A DNA stretch of 64,000 bases, from contig NZ_OZ032146.1 of the NCBI RefSeq assembly GCF_964026405.1, forward strand, positions 434,001 to 498,000, given 5' to 3'. Source of the DNA: Candidatus Tisiphia endosymbiont of Dascillus cervinus (GTDB taxonomy: Bacteria > Pseudomonadota > Alphaproteobacteria > Rickettsiales > Rickettsiaceae). Positions 1 through 8,171 of this stretch are shown piece by piece. The position numbers and the translations under genes were made by a program. Each line of letters starts with the position of its first letter. The stretch's first letter is position 1. Below the pieces are notes generated by a model. It was not told where the DNA came from. It did no database searches and saw only the letters and a list, made by a program, of their open reading frames with translations.

Positions 1-1302
1 AATAATAGAGATTGATGCCGTAGGAGCAATAGCTGTTTTATTACTAAACCGTTCGTTAATACCTACTTCAACTGCATCGAGGCAAGCACCACGTTCATCA
101 GATAGAACTACTGAAGCTTTATCAGCTTCTTTATGAATATGTTCAAATATTTGATTATTCCAAACCTTTGCCATTACCGACTCTATTGGTACATCCTTTG
201 ATTGTAGGAATGAGTGAAAACCCATAACGCCTAAACCTATGCTACGTTCACGCATTGCTGAATATTTAGCTCGCTCCATGGTACTAGGTGCTTTAGTAAT
301 AAAATCTTCAAGTACATTATCTAAAAAACGCATTGCGGTAGGAATAAATTCAGGATCATTCTGCCAATCATCAAAATATTCTAAATTTACTGAAGATAGG
401 CAACAAACGGCAGTTCTTGCCTTACCTAAATGATCAATGCCAGTTGGCAAAGTAATCTCACTGCAAAGATTTGAAGTTTTTACCTGTAATCCAAGTTTTT
501 TATGATGCTGCGGAATATATCTATTGACAGTATCAATAAATAAAATATAGGGTTCTCCAGTTTCTATTCTAGTAGTTAATAACTTAACCCACAAATCTCT
601 AGCCTTAACTTCACGTACAACTTTTTTAGTAGCAGGGCTGATTAATGGAAAATTTCCATCACTCTCAACTGCTTGCATAAATGCATCTGTTACAGCTATG
701 CCGTGATGCATGTTTAAAGCTTTACGATTAGTATCACCACCAGTATGGCGTCTTAAGTCTATGAATTCCTCAATTTCAGGGTGATCAATTGGTAAATATA
801 TAGCAGCACTACCACGTCTAATTGACCCTTGAGAAATAGCTAAAGTCATAGAATCGACAACCTTGACAAATGGAATAATGCCAGAAGAAGTACCTTTGCC
901 TTTAATTGCTTCATTAATAGAACGAACATTGCCCCAATAGCTTCCTATACCACCACCACGTGAGGCTAACCAAACATTCTCAGTCCAAAGATCTACAATA
1001 CCTTCTAAACTATCATCTGTTTCATTTAAAAAACAAGAGATAGGCATCCCTCTGTCAGTTCCACCGTTACTAAGAACCGGTGTAGCTGGCATAAACCACA
1101 ACTTGCTTATGTACTCATATAATTGCTGAGCTGATTTTGCATTATCAGCATAATAGCTAGCTACTCTAGCAAATAGATCTTGAAACCCCTCTCCGGCTAG
1201 TAAGTATCTATCTTTTAGCACTGCTTTGCCAAAATTAGTCAGTAAATCATCTCGTTTCTTATCAATTTTTATAGGAAATTTAGTATTTGCTTGCGTTGCC
1301 AT
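1..1302 (-). CDS. nrdA: ribonucleoside-diphosphate reductase alpha subunit, C-terminus beyond window
   Basis: Large subunit of ribonucleotide reductase, which reduces ribonucleotides to deoxyribonucleotides for DNA synthesis. The 434 codons present start at an ATG (MATQANTKF) and run off the left edge. Visible landmarks are PISCFLNET (redox cysteine near residue 88), SRGGGIGSYWGN, LRRHTGGDTNRKALN, and NLCSEI near residue 280, which carries the catalytic Asn-Cys-Glu triad. A second redox cysteine region (CCLSSVNLEYF) follows near 300. The catalytic core begins almost at once, so the N-terminal ATP-cone domain that senses dATP in many NrdA proteins is not present. It lies downstream of fabD on the same strand. 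nrdB is not in the window. Confidence 0.95.
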   Translation of the reverse strand, partial: MATQANTKFPIKIDKKRDDLLTNFGKAVLKDRYLLAGEGFQDLFARVASYYADNAKSAQQLYEYISKLWFMPATPVLSNGGTDRGMPISCFLNETDDSLEGIVDLWTENVWLASRGGGIGSYWGNVRSINEAIKGKGTSSGIIPFVKVVDSMTLAISQGSIRRGSAAIYLPIDHPEIEEFIDLRRHTGGDTNRKALNMHHGIAVTDAFMQAVESDGNFPLISPATKKVVREVKARDLWVKLLTTRIETGEPYILFIDTVNRYIPQHHKKLGLQVKTSNLCSEITLPTGIDHLGKARTAVCCLSSVNLEYFDDWQNDPEFIPTAMRFLDNVLEDFITKAPSTMERAKYSAMRERSIGLGVMGFHSFLQSKDVPIESVMAKVWNNQIFEHIHKEADKASVVLSDERGACLDAVEVGINERFSNKTAIAPTASISII

Positions 1303-1380
1303 TATTATATTATCTTATATCTTATTGTTTTAATTAAATTGAGATCATAGCAGATTTTTGTCTTAACACTAATACCATAC

Positions 1381-2310
1381 TCACATAATTTTTAAAAATT
1401 CTTCCAATTCTACAAGACTCGAAACATTAATCAAATTAAATTTATGGTCAGTTTTTTTCAGCATATTAGTTAGAACCTTACCTGCACCTATTTCAACTAT
1501 TTGTTCTATTTTCAGATTTTCCAATTCGTTTAAAGTTTGACGCCACCTCACCCTACCACAAATCTGGGAGATTAAGTTTTGTTTTATCTCTATAGGGTTA
1601 GTTATTGGTTTAGCTGTAACATTTTGTATCACCGGAACAAACGGTTTGTTAATTGCTACTTTGTCTAAAGCCTTTGCCATTTGCTCTTCTGCTGGCTTCA
1701 TCAAACTACAATGAAAAGGAGTGCTGACATTCAATTTAATAGCTTTATAGCCTAAATCTTTTACGATAGATATTACCCGTTCCACTGCTATAGTTTTACC
1801 ACTAATTACCACCTGTCCATCTATATTATCGTTAGCTATATCAAGGTCTATAACCTCTTTGATGATTTCTTCAAGCTTTTTTAGAGGTACGCCTATACAT
1901 GCCGCCATTGAGCCTTGACCAACCGGATAGGCTTCTTGCATGGACTTACTACGTACTGCTAGCAATTGGGTAGTTACTTGTATATCTATACTTTCCGCTG
2001 CACATAATGCACTATATTCTCCTAAAGAATGACCTGCAACATATGAACACAGGTTAGTAATATTTCTATTTGTTTGTTGCTTAATGACATTCAATATTGC
2101 CATAGATACTGCCATTAGTGCTGGTTGAGCATTAATAGTCAAAGTTAAATCTTCACTTGATCCATTAAAGACAATATGGCTTAATTTTCTTCCAAGAGTA
2201 TTATCTACCATTTCAAATGTCTCTTTTGCCACCTGAAAGTTATCGTAGAATTCTTTCCCCATACCAACCATTTGTGACCCTTGACCTGGAAAGACAAATG
2301 CTCTATTCAT
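1381..2310 (-). CDS. fabD: malonyl-CoA:ACP transacylase
   Basis: Transfers malonyl from CoA to acyl carrier protein, supplying the extender unit for type II fatty-acid synthesis in the cytoplasm. The 309-residue length is normal. FPGQGSQ lies at residues 7-13, the nucleophile elbow GHSLGEYS (Ser about 95), a conserved Arg about 120 in LLAVRSKS, and the catalytic His about 200 in TPFHCSLM. The ATG at 2310 (MNRAFVFPGQGSQ) fits the family start. An in-frame GTG 30 bases upstream (2340) would add ten residues and has no better ribosome-binding site. It is divergent from slt with almost no spacer and upstream of nrdA on the same strand. Confidence 0.95.
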   Translation of the reverse strand: MNRAFVFPGQGSQMVGMGKEFYDNFQVAKETFEMVDNTLGRKLSHIVFNGSSEDLTLTINAQPALMAVSMAILNVIKQQTNRNITNLCSYVAGHSLGEYSALCAAESIDIQVTTQLLAVRSKSMQEAYPVGQGSMAACIGVPLKKLEEIIKEVIDLDIANDNIDGQVVISGKTIAVERVISIVKDLGYKAIKLNVSTPFHCSLMKPAEEQMAKALDKVAINKPFVPVIQNVTAKPITNPIEIKQNLISQICGRVRWRQTLNELENLKIEQIVEIGAGKVLTNMLKKTDHKFNLINVSSLVELEEFLKIM

Positions 2311-2348
2311 AATAATACCATAATAATTTAATTTATCCACTGTCGATT

Positions 2349-4307
2349 ATGAGAATTTCAACAATACTGTCAATAGTTTTAATTATTCTAAATTTATTAA
2401 TATCAGAGTCAATGGCATCGGACTATGTCAAAGAAACTTTTATACATTTAGACAAAAAAGCATGGCAAGATTGTGAAAAGATGGCAAAGTCTTCAAAAGA
2501 TAAAACCTTAATCAAAATTATTATGTCTCAAAGATTCTTAGACCCGAATTATAAGAAAAATAGCTTTGAAGAGGTAATAAAATTTATACAAAACAATCCC
2601 CACTGGCCGCAAGTCGATAAACTAAAAGAGATGGCAGAACAATATTTAAACTATAACACAGACCAAGCTTTAATTGTAAACTGGTTTAGTGAAAACGAAC
2701 CAATTACTGCTTTAGGCTATAAATTTTATGCTTTAGCCAGTAGAAAATTAATAAAAGATCCACAAAAATTAGCGAAGATTATGAAAAATGGTTGGATTTA
2801 TGGGGTTTTCACGCAAGCAGAAGAAAGCAATTATTTGAGTAATTTCAAAAATATATTATGTGAAGAAGATCATATAAAAAAAATTGATGAATATTTATGG
2901 GCAGGGGATATGCGTAGTGCAAAAAAATATATGCATTATGTCAGTAATGGCTATAAACAAAATTTTATTGCCCAAATTGCTATCTTAAATAAATCTAATG
3001 ATAGTGAAAAACTTTTTCAACAAGTATCAGAAAAATATTATACCCCAGCTTTATTATTTAACTATTTGGATTCCAAGAAAACAGAGATTCCTACCAGCCA
3101 AAGTATTGCTCTATTTAAAAAAGTAAAGCAAGATAAAAGACATTCCGCCTATTGGGCTCGTGTACAATCTTATTATGCTAGAGAATTTATTGACCAAAAA
3201 GATTTTTCCAGTAGTTATAAAATAATTAGCATACCTCTTACTGTCTACCCTGATGATGTAAGAGAAGCACAATGGCTTAGTGGTTGGCTTGCCCTTAGAT
3301 TTTTGCATAAGCCTGATATTGCTTTAAGTCATTTTAACAAATTTATGAAAGTTGCAGCTAAACCATTAAGCGTATCAAGGGGGCAATATTGGCTAGCTAG
3401 AACTTATGAAGCCAAAGGGGATAAAGAGCAAGCGAATAAATTTTATCATATGGCCAGCAAGTATTCCCATAGTTTTTATGGACAGTTAGCTAATATCGAA
3501 CTTAACAAACGGCACTTCATTTTACCACAAAAGCCTACCTCCACTAAGCATAATAATGAAAATAGTGAAATTATTAGAGCCATAAAATATTTGATTAAAC
3601 ATGGTAAGCATGATTTAGCTCTGTTATATGCTAAAACGGCTATTGAAAAATCATCAACCCCATCTAAGATTGTATTAATTACCGATATCATTAGCACAAA
3701 GGGTAATATTTATCATACAGTAGATGTAGCAAAAACTGCTTGTCAACATCATACTTTTATTAAGGATTATGCTTTCCCTACCCCTTATACTAAGGCAGTA
3801 AAAAATACCCCCCTAGAACCAGCTTTAACATACAGTATTATAAGACAGGAGTCAGTTTTTAATCAGCATGCAATTAGTACAGCTAAAGCTAAGGGGCTAA
3901 TGCAACTTACAGATACAGCTGCTTATGATACGGCTAAATCTGTTGGCTGTAAATGTCATATTAAAAAGCTAACTCTTGACCCTAAATATAACATTATGCT
4001 AGGTACTAATCATTTTAAAGAATACTTACAACTATATAATGGTAATTATCTTTTAGCCATTGCAGCTTATAATGCTGGTCCTTGTAGAATCACAAGATGG
4101 ATTAATCTGTTTGGTGATCCTCGTGACTTTAAGAATTTACGACAAATAATTGATTGGATTGAACTAATACCATATGCAGAAACTAGGAACTATACTCAAC
4201 GTGTTTTGGAAAATCTGCAAGTTTATCGATCTATTATCAATAGAAATAATAATATAAAATTAGAACAAGATCTTTTAAAGACTAAAGATAATAAGAGAGA
4301 AATATAG
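2349..4307 (+). CDS. slt: soluble lytic murein transglycosylase
   Basis: Periplasmic enzyme that cleaves the MurNAc-GlcNAc bond of peptidoglycan with formation of 1,6-anhydro ends. A signal peptide covers roughly residues 1-23 (hydrophobic SIVLIILNLLIS, then SMASD). The long middle part is an alpha-helical solenoid, as in Slt70 proteins. The C-terminal SLT domain (about 490-620) shows SIIRQESVFN with catalytic Glu near 501, KGLMQLTD, and AIAAYNAGP near 572. The 652 residues match the family length. Retention of a full Slt in a reduced genome suggests active murein turnover. Confidence 0.93.
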   Translation: MRISTILSIVLIILNLLISESMASDYVKETFIHLDKKAWQDCEKMAKSSKDKTLIKIIMSQRFLDPNYKKNSFEEVIKFIQNNPHWPQVDKLKEMAEQYLNYNTDQALIVNWFSENEPITALGYKFYALASRKLIKDPQKLAKIMKNGWIYGVFTQAEESNYLSNFKNILCEEDHIKKIDEYLWAGDMRSAKKYMHYVSNGYKQNFIAQIAILNKSNDSEKLFQQVSEKYYTPALLFNYLDSKKTEIPTSQSIALFKKVKQDKRHSAYWARVQSYYAREFIDQKDFSSSYKIISIPLTVYPDDVREAQWLSGWLALRFLHKPDIALSHFNKFMKVAAKPLSVSRGQYWLARTYEAKGDKEQANKFYHMASKYSHSFYGQLANIELNKRHFILPQKPTSTKHNNENSEIIRAIKYLIKHGKHDLALLYAKTAIEKSSTPSKIVLITDIISTKGNIYHTVDVAKTACQHHTFIKDYAFPTPYTKAVKNTPLEPALTYSIIRQESVFNQHAISTAKAKGLMQLTDTAAYDTAKSVGCKCHIKKLTLDPKYNIMLGTNHFKEYLQLYNGNYLLAIAAYNAGPCRITRWINLFGDPRDFKNLRQIIDWIELIPYAETRNYTQRVLENLQVYRSIINRNNNIKLEQDLLKTKDNKREI

Positions 4308-4399
4308 CTATACCCTAGTTTAAATAATGTTATTTAAGTTGACAGTTTAACATTATCTGACTATAAAGAAATATATTATTTCGTATTGGATATGAATTT

Positions 4400-4534
4400 A
4401 TGAAACGTACATTTCAACCTAGCAATTTAGTAAGAAAAAGAAGACATGGATTTAGGGCAAGGATGGCAACTGTCGGCGGTAGAGAAATTTTAAGGAAACG
4501 CCGAGCAAAAGGCAGAAAAAAATTATCAGCGTAG
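4400..4534 (+). CDS. rpmH: 50S ribosomal protein L34
   Basis: Small basic protein of the large ribosomal subunit, 44 residues ([20 protein letters not shown] at the N-terminus, ending KGRKKLSA). The [11 protein letters not shown] segment and the total length are typical of L34. It stops three bases before the rnpA start, which is the classic rpmH-rnpA pair found in most bacteria. The gap before it contains a weak inverted repeat (AATGTTA/TAACATT near 4325-4355) that could end slt transcription. Confidence 0.97.
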   Translation: MKRTFQPSNLVRKRRHGFRARMATVGGREILRKRRAKGRKKLSA

Positions 4535-4537
4535 TAA

Positions 4538-4948
4538 GTGCTTATCTCATCCCTAAAAAATCAGAAAGAATTTGACCTAGTTAATAAGTTAGGAAAAAAG
4601 TTCCATAGTCCTTATTTTATCACAATAATAGCAAAGAATTCTACTAAGCTCTTTGCAAAGCTAAATGTAAAAGGTAATATTGACAACCTATGTAAGAAAT
4701 CTAGTGAGATTTTATATAATTCGTCAAATACATTACTTTTTGGCATGAAAGTCGGAAAAAAGTTAGGAAACGCTGTTATTCGTAATAAAATCAAAAGACG
4801 TATCAGGCATTTAGTTAGACTGCTAAGCAAGGAATCAAAATTCAAACAAAATAGTTGGGCAATGATAGTCATCCCTAGGAAAGGTTTTGAGCAAATTGAA
4901 TTTGCAACTTTATTAAGTGAACTATACAAGATAGTTTCACAGGTGTAA
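4538..4948 (+). CDS. rnpA: ribonuclease P protein component
   Basis: Protein cofactor of RNase P, which removes 5' leaders from tRNA precursors. The GTG start follows rpmH directly. The family signature is clear: KVGKKLGNAVIRNKIKRRIR around residues 71-90 (the basic RNR motif), preceded by the N-terminal LKNQKEFDLVNK helix. At 136 residues it is slightly longer than usual because of a loop (about residues 42-65, KLNVKGNIDNLCKKSSEILY) between the first strand and the RNR helix. The catalytic RNA rnpB was not found in this window. Confidence 0.94.
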   Translation: MLISSLKNQKEFDLVNKLGKKFHSPYFITIIAKNSTKLFAKLNVKGNIDNLCKKSSEILYNSSNTLLFGMKVGKKLGNAVIRNKIKRRIRHLVRLLSKESKFKQNSWAMIVIPRKGFEQIEFATLLSELYKIVSQV

Positions 4949-5229
4949 TCCTTACTGCATAAATTACCTCCTGCAATCAAAAGTTATCATTCGTGTAAAA
5001 AATATCATCCTAGCCTTGATGCGGAATCCAGCCCTTATTCAGCCACCATCAAGTTACCCGAATTCGCGTAAGTTAAGTTGGAAATAATTTGGATTGCATA
5101 ATACTGATACTAGGCTAGTGGAATTTAGGTTCAGAATTAGCAAACAAACTTTCCTACTTTTTAATGATTTTTATTATTAATATTCAAACTTAAGTTGAGT
5201 TATTTTTGCTTATTCTTTATAATTATTCG
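4949..5229. other. intergenic stretch after rnpA
   Basis: About 280 bases with no coding pattern in any frame. The part around 4985-5080 has a slightly higher GC content than the rest and may be remnant coding DNA. It ends at the 8-bp target duplication of the palindromic MITE. No RNA gene is recognised. Confidence 0.4.
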
Positions 5230-5504
5230 TAATAATAACCTGAATTCGATGTAACTTGTTACATCGAATTCAGTATTATGTATAGAAACAATCAGGTTTG
5301 AAGCGGTTGCCCATCTGATTGTTAAAATATAATACTCCATTCAATATGTGATTTTAATAATTAAAATCACATATTGAATGATGAAAAAAGTTAAAATGCA
5401 CTCGCGTCAGCCGCTTCAAGAGTGCATTTTTCCTTATAACAAAGCAAGTATCGATATAAGAATTATTAATTCTTATATCGAGCTCATACAATAAAAAAAC
5501 CATG

Positions 5505-5682
5505 ATAAATATAACATGATCAGTTATATATAGTGGTAGGATGGGTAAACTGTATGTCGAATTGAAGCTTTGAATTTTAAAGACTTCGTACCTCAGCAAA
5601 GACCCATCCTGTTTTGGATAAAGACTACGAACGGATGTCATAAGGTTTAAACCTTGCGTATGAGTATGTAGCATATCCTATT
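5505..5682 (+). ncRNA. candidate IS110 bridge RNA
   Basis: Sits between the left end and the transposase start, where IS110-group elements encode their bridge RNA. Three structures occur in order. A 5' hairpin: ATATAAC/GTTATAT, 5509-5529. A target-binding loop closed by AGGATGGGT/ACCCATCCT (5538-5546 with 5602-5610), with an inner GAAGCTTT stem. A donor-binding loop closed by GGATA/TATCC and CTAC/GTAG (5616-5678), with inner palindrome AAGGTTTAAACCTT. Guides: TATGTCGA (5553-5560) matches left flank TATATCGA with one G.U. ACCTCAGC (5590-5597) is the complement of right flank GCTGAGGT. ACGGATG (5631-5637) equals the right end at 6688-6694. GTATGAG (5658-5664) is the complement of the left end CTCATAC at 5483. 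RNA ends are inferred. Confidence 0.8.
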
Positions 5683-5707
5683 ATTAATATAAATCATGAG
5701 GCTTTAT

Positions 5708-6661
5708 ATGGTAACAACTTATATTGGTGTGGACGTTAGTAAAAAAACTTTAAATATCTATCTACCAGCTACCAACAAGGCTTTTGAAGTTACCAATGAT
5801 CAACATGGCTTTACTATTATGCTTAGCACTATTAATAAATACTATCCTGCCTTATCTGAGTTAGTTGTTGTCTTTGAACCTACTGGTGGATATGAACATA
5901 ATTTAAGAGAATTTTTAAAAATAAATAAATTGCCTTTTGCTACAGTACACCCTAATAAAATGCGTAGTTATGCTAAAGCTAGAGGATGGCTTGCTAAAAC
6001 TGATAACATCGATAGTAAATTACTACATGATTATGCAACATGCTTTGCACTAGCAATTAAAGTTACTTATGATAATAATAGCCAACAACAGTTACATGCT
6101 TTATTAAAAAGAAGGGAACAATTATTAGTATTTAAGAATCAAGAAGTTGCTAGGCAGGATACCGAGTTTAACCACGTAATCATCTTATCTTTGAACCAGC
6201 ATATTACTAGTTTAACAGAACAATTACAAGAGATTGATGAGAATATCAAAGCCTTAATTTCTAAGAATCAAGAAATCAAAGATAAAATTGATAAGCTTAC
6301 TTCTATTCCAGCAGTTGGCATTACTCTTGCTACCACTGTAATATGTGAAGCACCAGAACTTGGTAATATTACTTTTAGAAACTTAACTGCTTTAGTAGGT
6401 CTTGCTCCTTTTGCTAGAGAAAGCGGTAGTTATAAAGGTAGAAGAAGTATTTTTGCAGGTAGAGGTAATCTTCGAAGAGTTCTTTATATGGCTGCAGTAG
6501 CTGCCTTACGATGTAATAAGCGTTTACGTAATTTTTATGACCACTTAATTGCTAAACATAAACCAGCAAAAGTTGCTCTTGTTGCTGTTATGCGTAAATT
6601 ACTAGCTTTTATGCACTCTATTGTCAAAAATAATTCTTCTTGGAATGAAAATTTATGTTAA
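5708..6661 (+). CDS. IS110-family transposase (bridge-RNA-guided recombinase)
   Basis: Recombinase of 317 residues with the two-domain layout of the IS110 family. The N-terminal RuvC-like DEDD domain shows YIGVDVSKK (Asp about 9), FEPTGGYE (Glu about 57) and KTDNIDSK (Asp 99 and 102). The C-terminal Tnp domain has a predicted helical region (about 150-195), then TSIPAVGITLA and ARESGSYKGRRS with the catalytic-serine candidate near 239-241. Start at ATG 5708: GAGG sits seven bases upstream, whereas an earlier in-frame ATG (5696) has no ribosome-binding site. No frameshift is seen, so it may be functional. Confidence 0.93.
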   Translation: MVTTYIGVDVSKKTLNIYLPATNKAFEVTNDQHGFTIMLSTINKYYPALSELVVVFEPTGGYEHNLREFLKINKLPFATVHPNKMRSYAKARGWLAKTDNIDSKLLHDYATCFALAIKVTYDNNSQQQLHALLKRREQLLVFKNQEVARQDTEFNHVIILSLNQHITSLTEQLQEIDENIKALISKNQEIKDKIDKLTSIPAVGITLATTVICEAPELGNITFRNLTALVGLAPFARESGSYKGRRSIFAGRGNLRRVLYMAAVAALRCNKRLRNFYDHLIAKHKPAKVALVAVMRKLLAFMHSIVKNNSSWNENLC

Positions 6662-6760
6662 GTTATTATTTTCTTATTGACTTCTATACGGATGCTGAGG
6701 TTAATAATATGTTTTATACGTACCGTTAGGGCATAATTTATTTTTCAACAGTTTCATTAT

Positions 6761-7111
6761 ATGAAAAAATTTTTAACATTATTCATATTACTAATTATTT
6801 ATAGTAATACTTTTGCTCAAGTACAAGTATCTAATCTTATCACTCCAGTTAGTTATTTTGTCAATCATGAGCAACAACTTAAAATTCTTGATGAATATTT
6901 AAGTAAATATAGACAAGCAAGTATAGTGGGTACTAGCGGTATAGGTAAAACTCAATTAATTAGAATGTATGCTTATGAAAATAAAAATAATTATGATCTA
7001 ATTTGGTTTTTTGATTGTAACCTTGATTTTGATGAACAATTTGTTAAATTAGCAAAACAACTTAATATGGTTAAACAAACTAATCAAAACTTACGCTATG
7101 TAAGGTTCTAA
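6761..7111 (+). pseudogene. truncated P-loop (NB-ARC/AAA-like) protein with signal peptide
   Basis: Only the N-terminus of a larger gene remains. Residues 1-19 look like a cleavable signal peptide (MKKFLTLFILLIIYSNTFA). The rest resembles the start of an NTPase: FVNHEQQLKILDEYL, then Walker A GTSGIGKT at 57-64, and YDLIWFFDC, which is like a Walker-B-type strand. Genuine sequence ends near residue 108, where the IS701 left end begins. The final NLRYVRF is IS sequence. NB-ARC plus repeat-domain proteins of this shape occur in Rickettsiales, but a secretion signal before a nucleotide-binding domain is odd. The rest of the gene is not in the window. Confidence 0.55.
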
Positions 7112-7215
7112 ATAGCGTAAAGAGGGTGAACGTAACTGCTGTTGCATATAATGATCTAAAAGCCCTAACTTTATTTGATAAACCGTCTTACCTATTTTGT
7201 GTGCAGTTCTTTTTA

Positions 7216-8171
7216 ACCCCAGTTGCCAATTAAATAGGAGAGATGAAAGGTAGATTTTAAAAGGGACATAGGTTATTTTATCTTTTTCAACCAATAACAA
7301 AATAACCTATGAAAAAAGATTTTACCGCAATTTACTGTTTTGTCGACGATTTTATAAAGAATTTGGAAAATAATTTGCCTACAATTAATAGTAGTAAATT
7401 TAAACCTGGTGTAAGTAATTATTTATCAATAAGCGAAGTATTAACCATATTAATTGGTTACTATGATTCATATTGTGATTGTTTTAAGCATTATTACAAA
7501 CAAGTAATCTTACATAATTATACAGAAGATTTTAAACTTGTTAGTTATGAACATTTTACTAAATTGATAGGTAGAAGTATGCCTTATTTAGCAATATTAC
7601 TGAATCATTTGCTTGCTGAATGCACAGGTCTGTCTTTTGTAGATGCTACAGGTATAGCCGTATGTAAGAATTATCGTATAAGTCCACATAAGGTTTTTAA
7701 AGGAATAGCGGCAAGAGGAAAAACCACTAAGGGGTGGTTTTATGGACTAAAGTTACATTTAATCATAGATTCCAAAGGTAATCTGATAAAGGTATCTTTC
7801 AGCAGTGGTAATAAGGATGATAGGAAAGGACTTAAAGGAATGATATTTGGTATATATGGCAAAGTTTTTGGCGATCGCGGTTATATATCTAAAGAATTAT
7901 TTGATGATTTGTATGACAAAGGCATCCAACTTATTACTCGGGTTATTATAGATAAGGTTATGTTGCTCAAAAGAACTCTGATAGAAACCGTAATAGGCAA
8001 ACTTAAATTTCTTGATAAGTTAGAGCATTCTAGACATAGATCAGTTACAAATGCATTTAGTCATATGCTATCCTGCCTAATCAATTATCAGTTGCTAGAA
8101 AACAAACCTTCTATCAAAACTTTGCTTCCTATAGAACTTTTTGATATACAAAATTAATTGGCAACTGGGGT
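7216..8171 (+). mobile_element. IS982-family element (type 1) nested in IS701
   Basis: A 956-bp element with terminal inverted repeats ACCCCAGTTGCCAATTAA (7216) and its complement ending at 8171. It is flanked by a 6-bp target duplication TTTTTA (7210-7215 and 8172-8177). The intact IS701 copy has a single TTTTTA at this place, which proves the insertion point. Its ends closely resemble those of the 197-bp MITE at 43.98 and 45.79 kb. Confidence 0.9.
7309..8157 (+). CDS. IS982-family transposase, probably with a small internal deletion
   Basis: DDE transposase of 282 residues. It shows LSISEVLTILIGYY, LSFVDATGIAVC (first Asp), ISPHKVFKGIAARGK, GWFYGLKLHL, FSSGNKDDRKG (second Asp), KVFGDRGYISKELF and LIETVIGKLK (Glu), ending in LEHSRHRSVTNAF. 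Between ITRV and LLKRTLIETV about ten residues seem to be missing relative to the usual spacing, judged against the other IS982 copy here (VRKNIKARIMTEIQEFFLGKR). The reading frame is intact, but activity is doubtful. Confidence 0.88.
   Translation: MKKDFTAIYCFVDDFIKNLENNLPTINSSKFKPGVSNYLSISEVLTILIGYYDSYCDCFKHYYKQVILHNYTEDFKLVSYEHFTKLIGRSMPYLAILLNHLLAECTGLSFVDATGIAVCKNYRISPHKVFKGIAARGKTTKGWFYGLKLHLIIDSKGNLIKVSFSSGNKDDRKGLKGMIFGIYGKVFGDRGYISKELFDDLYDKGIQLITRVIIDKVMLLKRTLIETVIGKLKFLDKLEHSRHRSVTNAFSHMLSCLINYQLLENKPSIKTLLPIELFDIQN

Larger units (their letters stand above)
5483..6696 (+). mobile_element. IS110-family insertion sequence, complete
   Basis: Element of about 1.21 kb bounded by a CT dinucleotide on each side (5483-5484 and 6695-6696), with no target duplication beyond the dinucleotide, as known for IS110. 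The boundaries were deduced from the bridge-RNA guides, from the uninterrupted MITE copy at 58.7 kb, and from a second truncated copy at 44.55 kb whose right end stops at the same base. The non-coding left end is about 220 bp and holds the bridge RNA. The transposase fills the rest. Confidence 0.85.
5238..6701 (+). repeat. composite five-hairpin palindromic MITE, split by IS110 (copy 1)
   Basis: About 252 bp of repeat (5238-5484 plus 6697-6701) flanked by an 8-bp direct repeat, TAATAATA, at 5230-5237 and 6702-6709. Five hairpins follow in order. A: 5240-5273, 16-bp perfect stem. B: 5287-5323, 9-bp stem. C: 5338-5380, 21-bp perfect stem with a one-base loop. D: 5393-5430, 11-bp perfect stem. 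E: 5451-5481, 14-bp stem. The loop of B (TTGAAGCGG, 5298-5306) is an exact reverse complement of the loop of D (CCGCTTCAA, 5411-5419). The ends are inverted repeats (ACCTGAATTCGAT against the terminal TCGAG/CTGAGGT). IS110 has inserted just after hairpin E. Confidence 0.85.

Noticed and set aside
7085-7111. Shared C-terminus NLRYVRF in two different ORFs (6761-7111 and 47531-48394)
   Set aside because: It is the translation of the IS701 terminal repeat at both insertion points, not a common protein motif.
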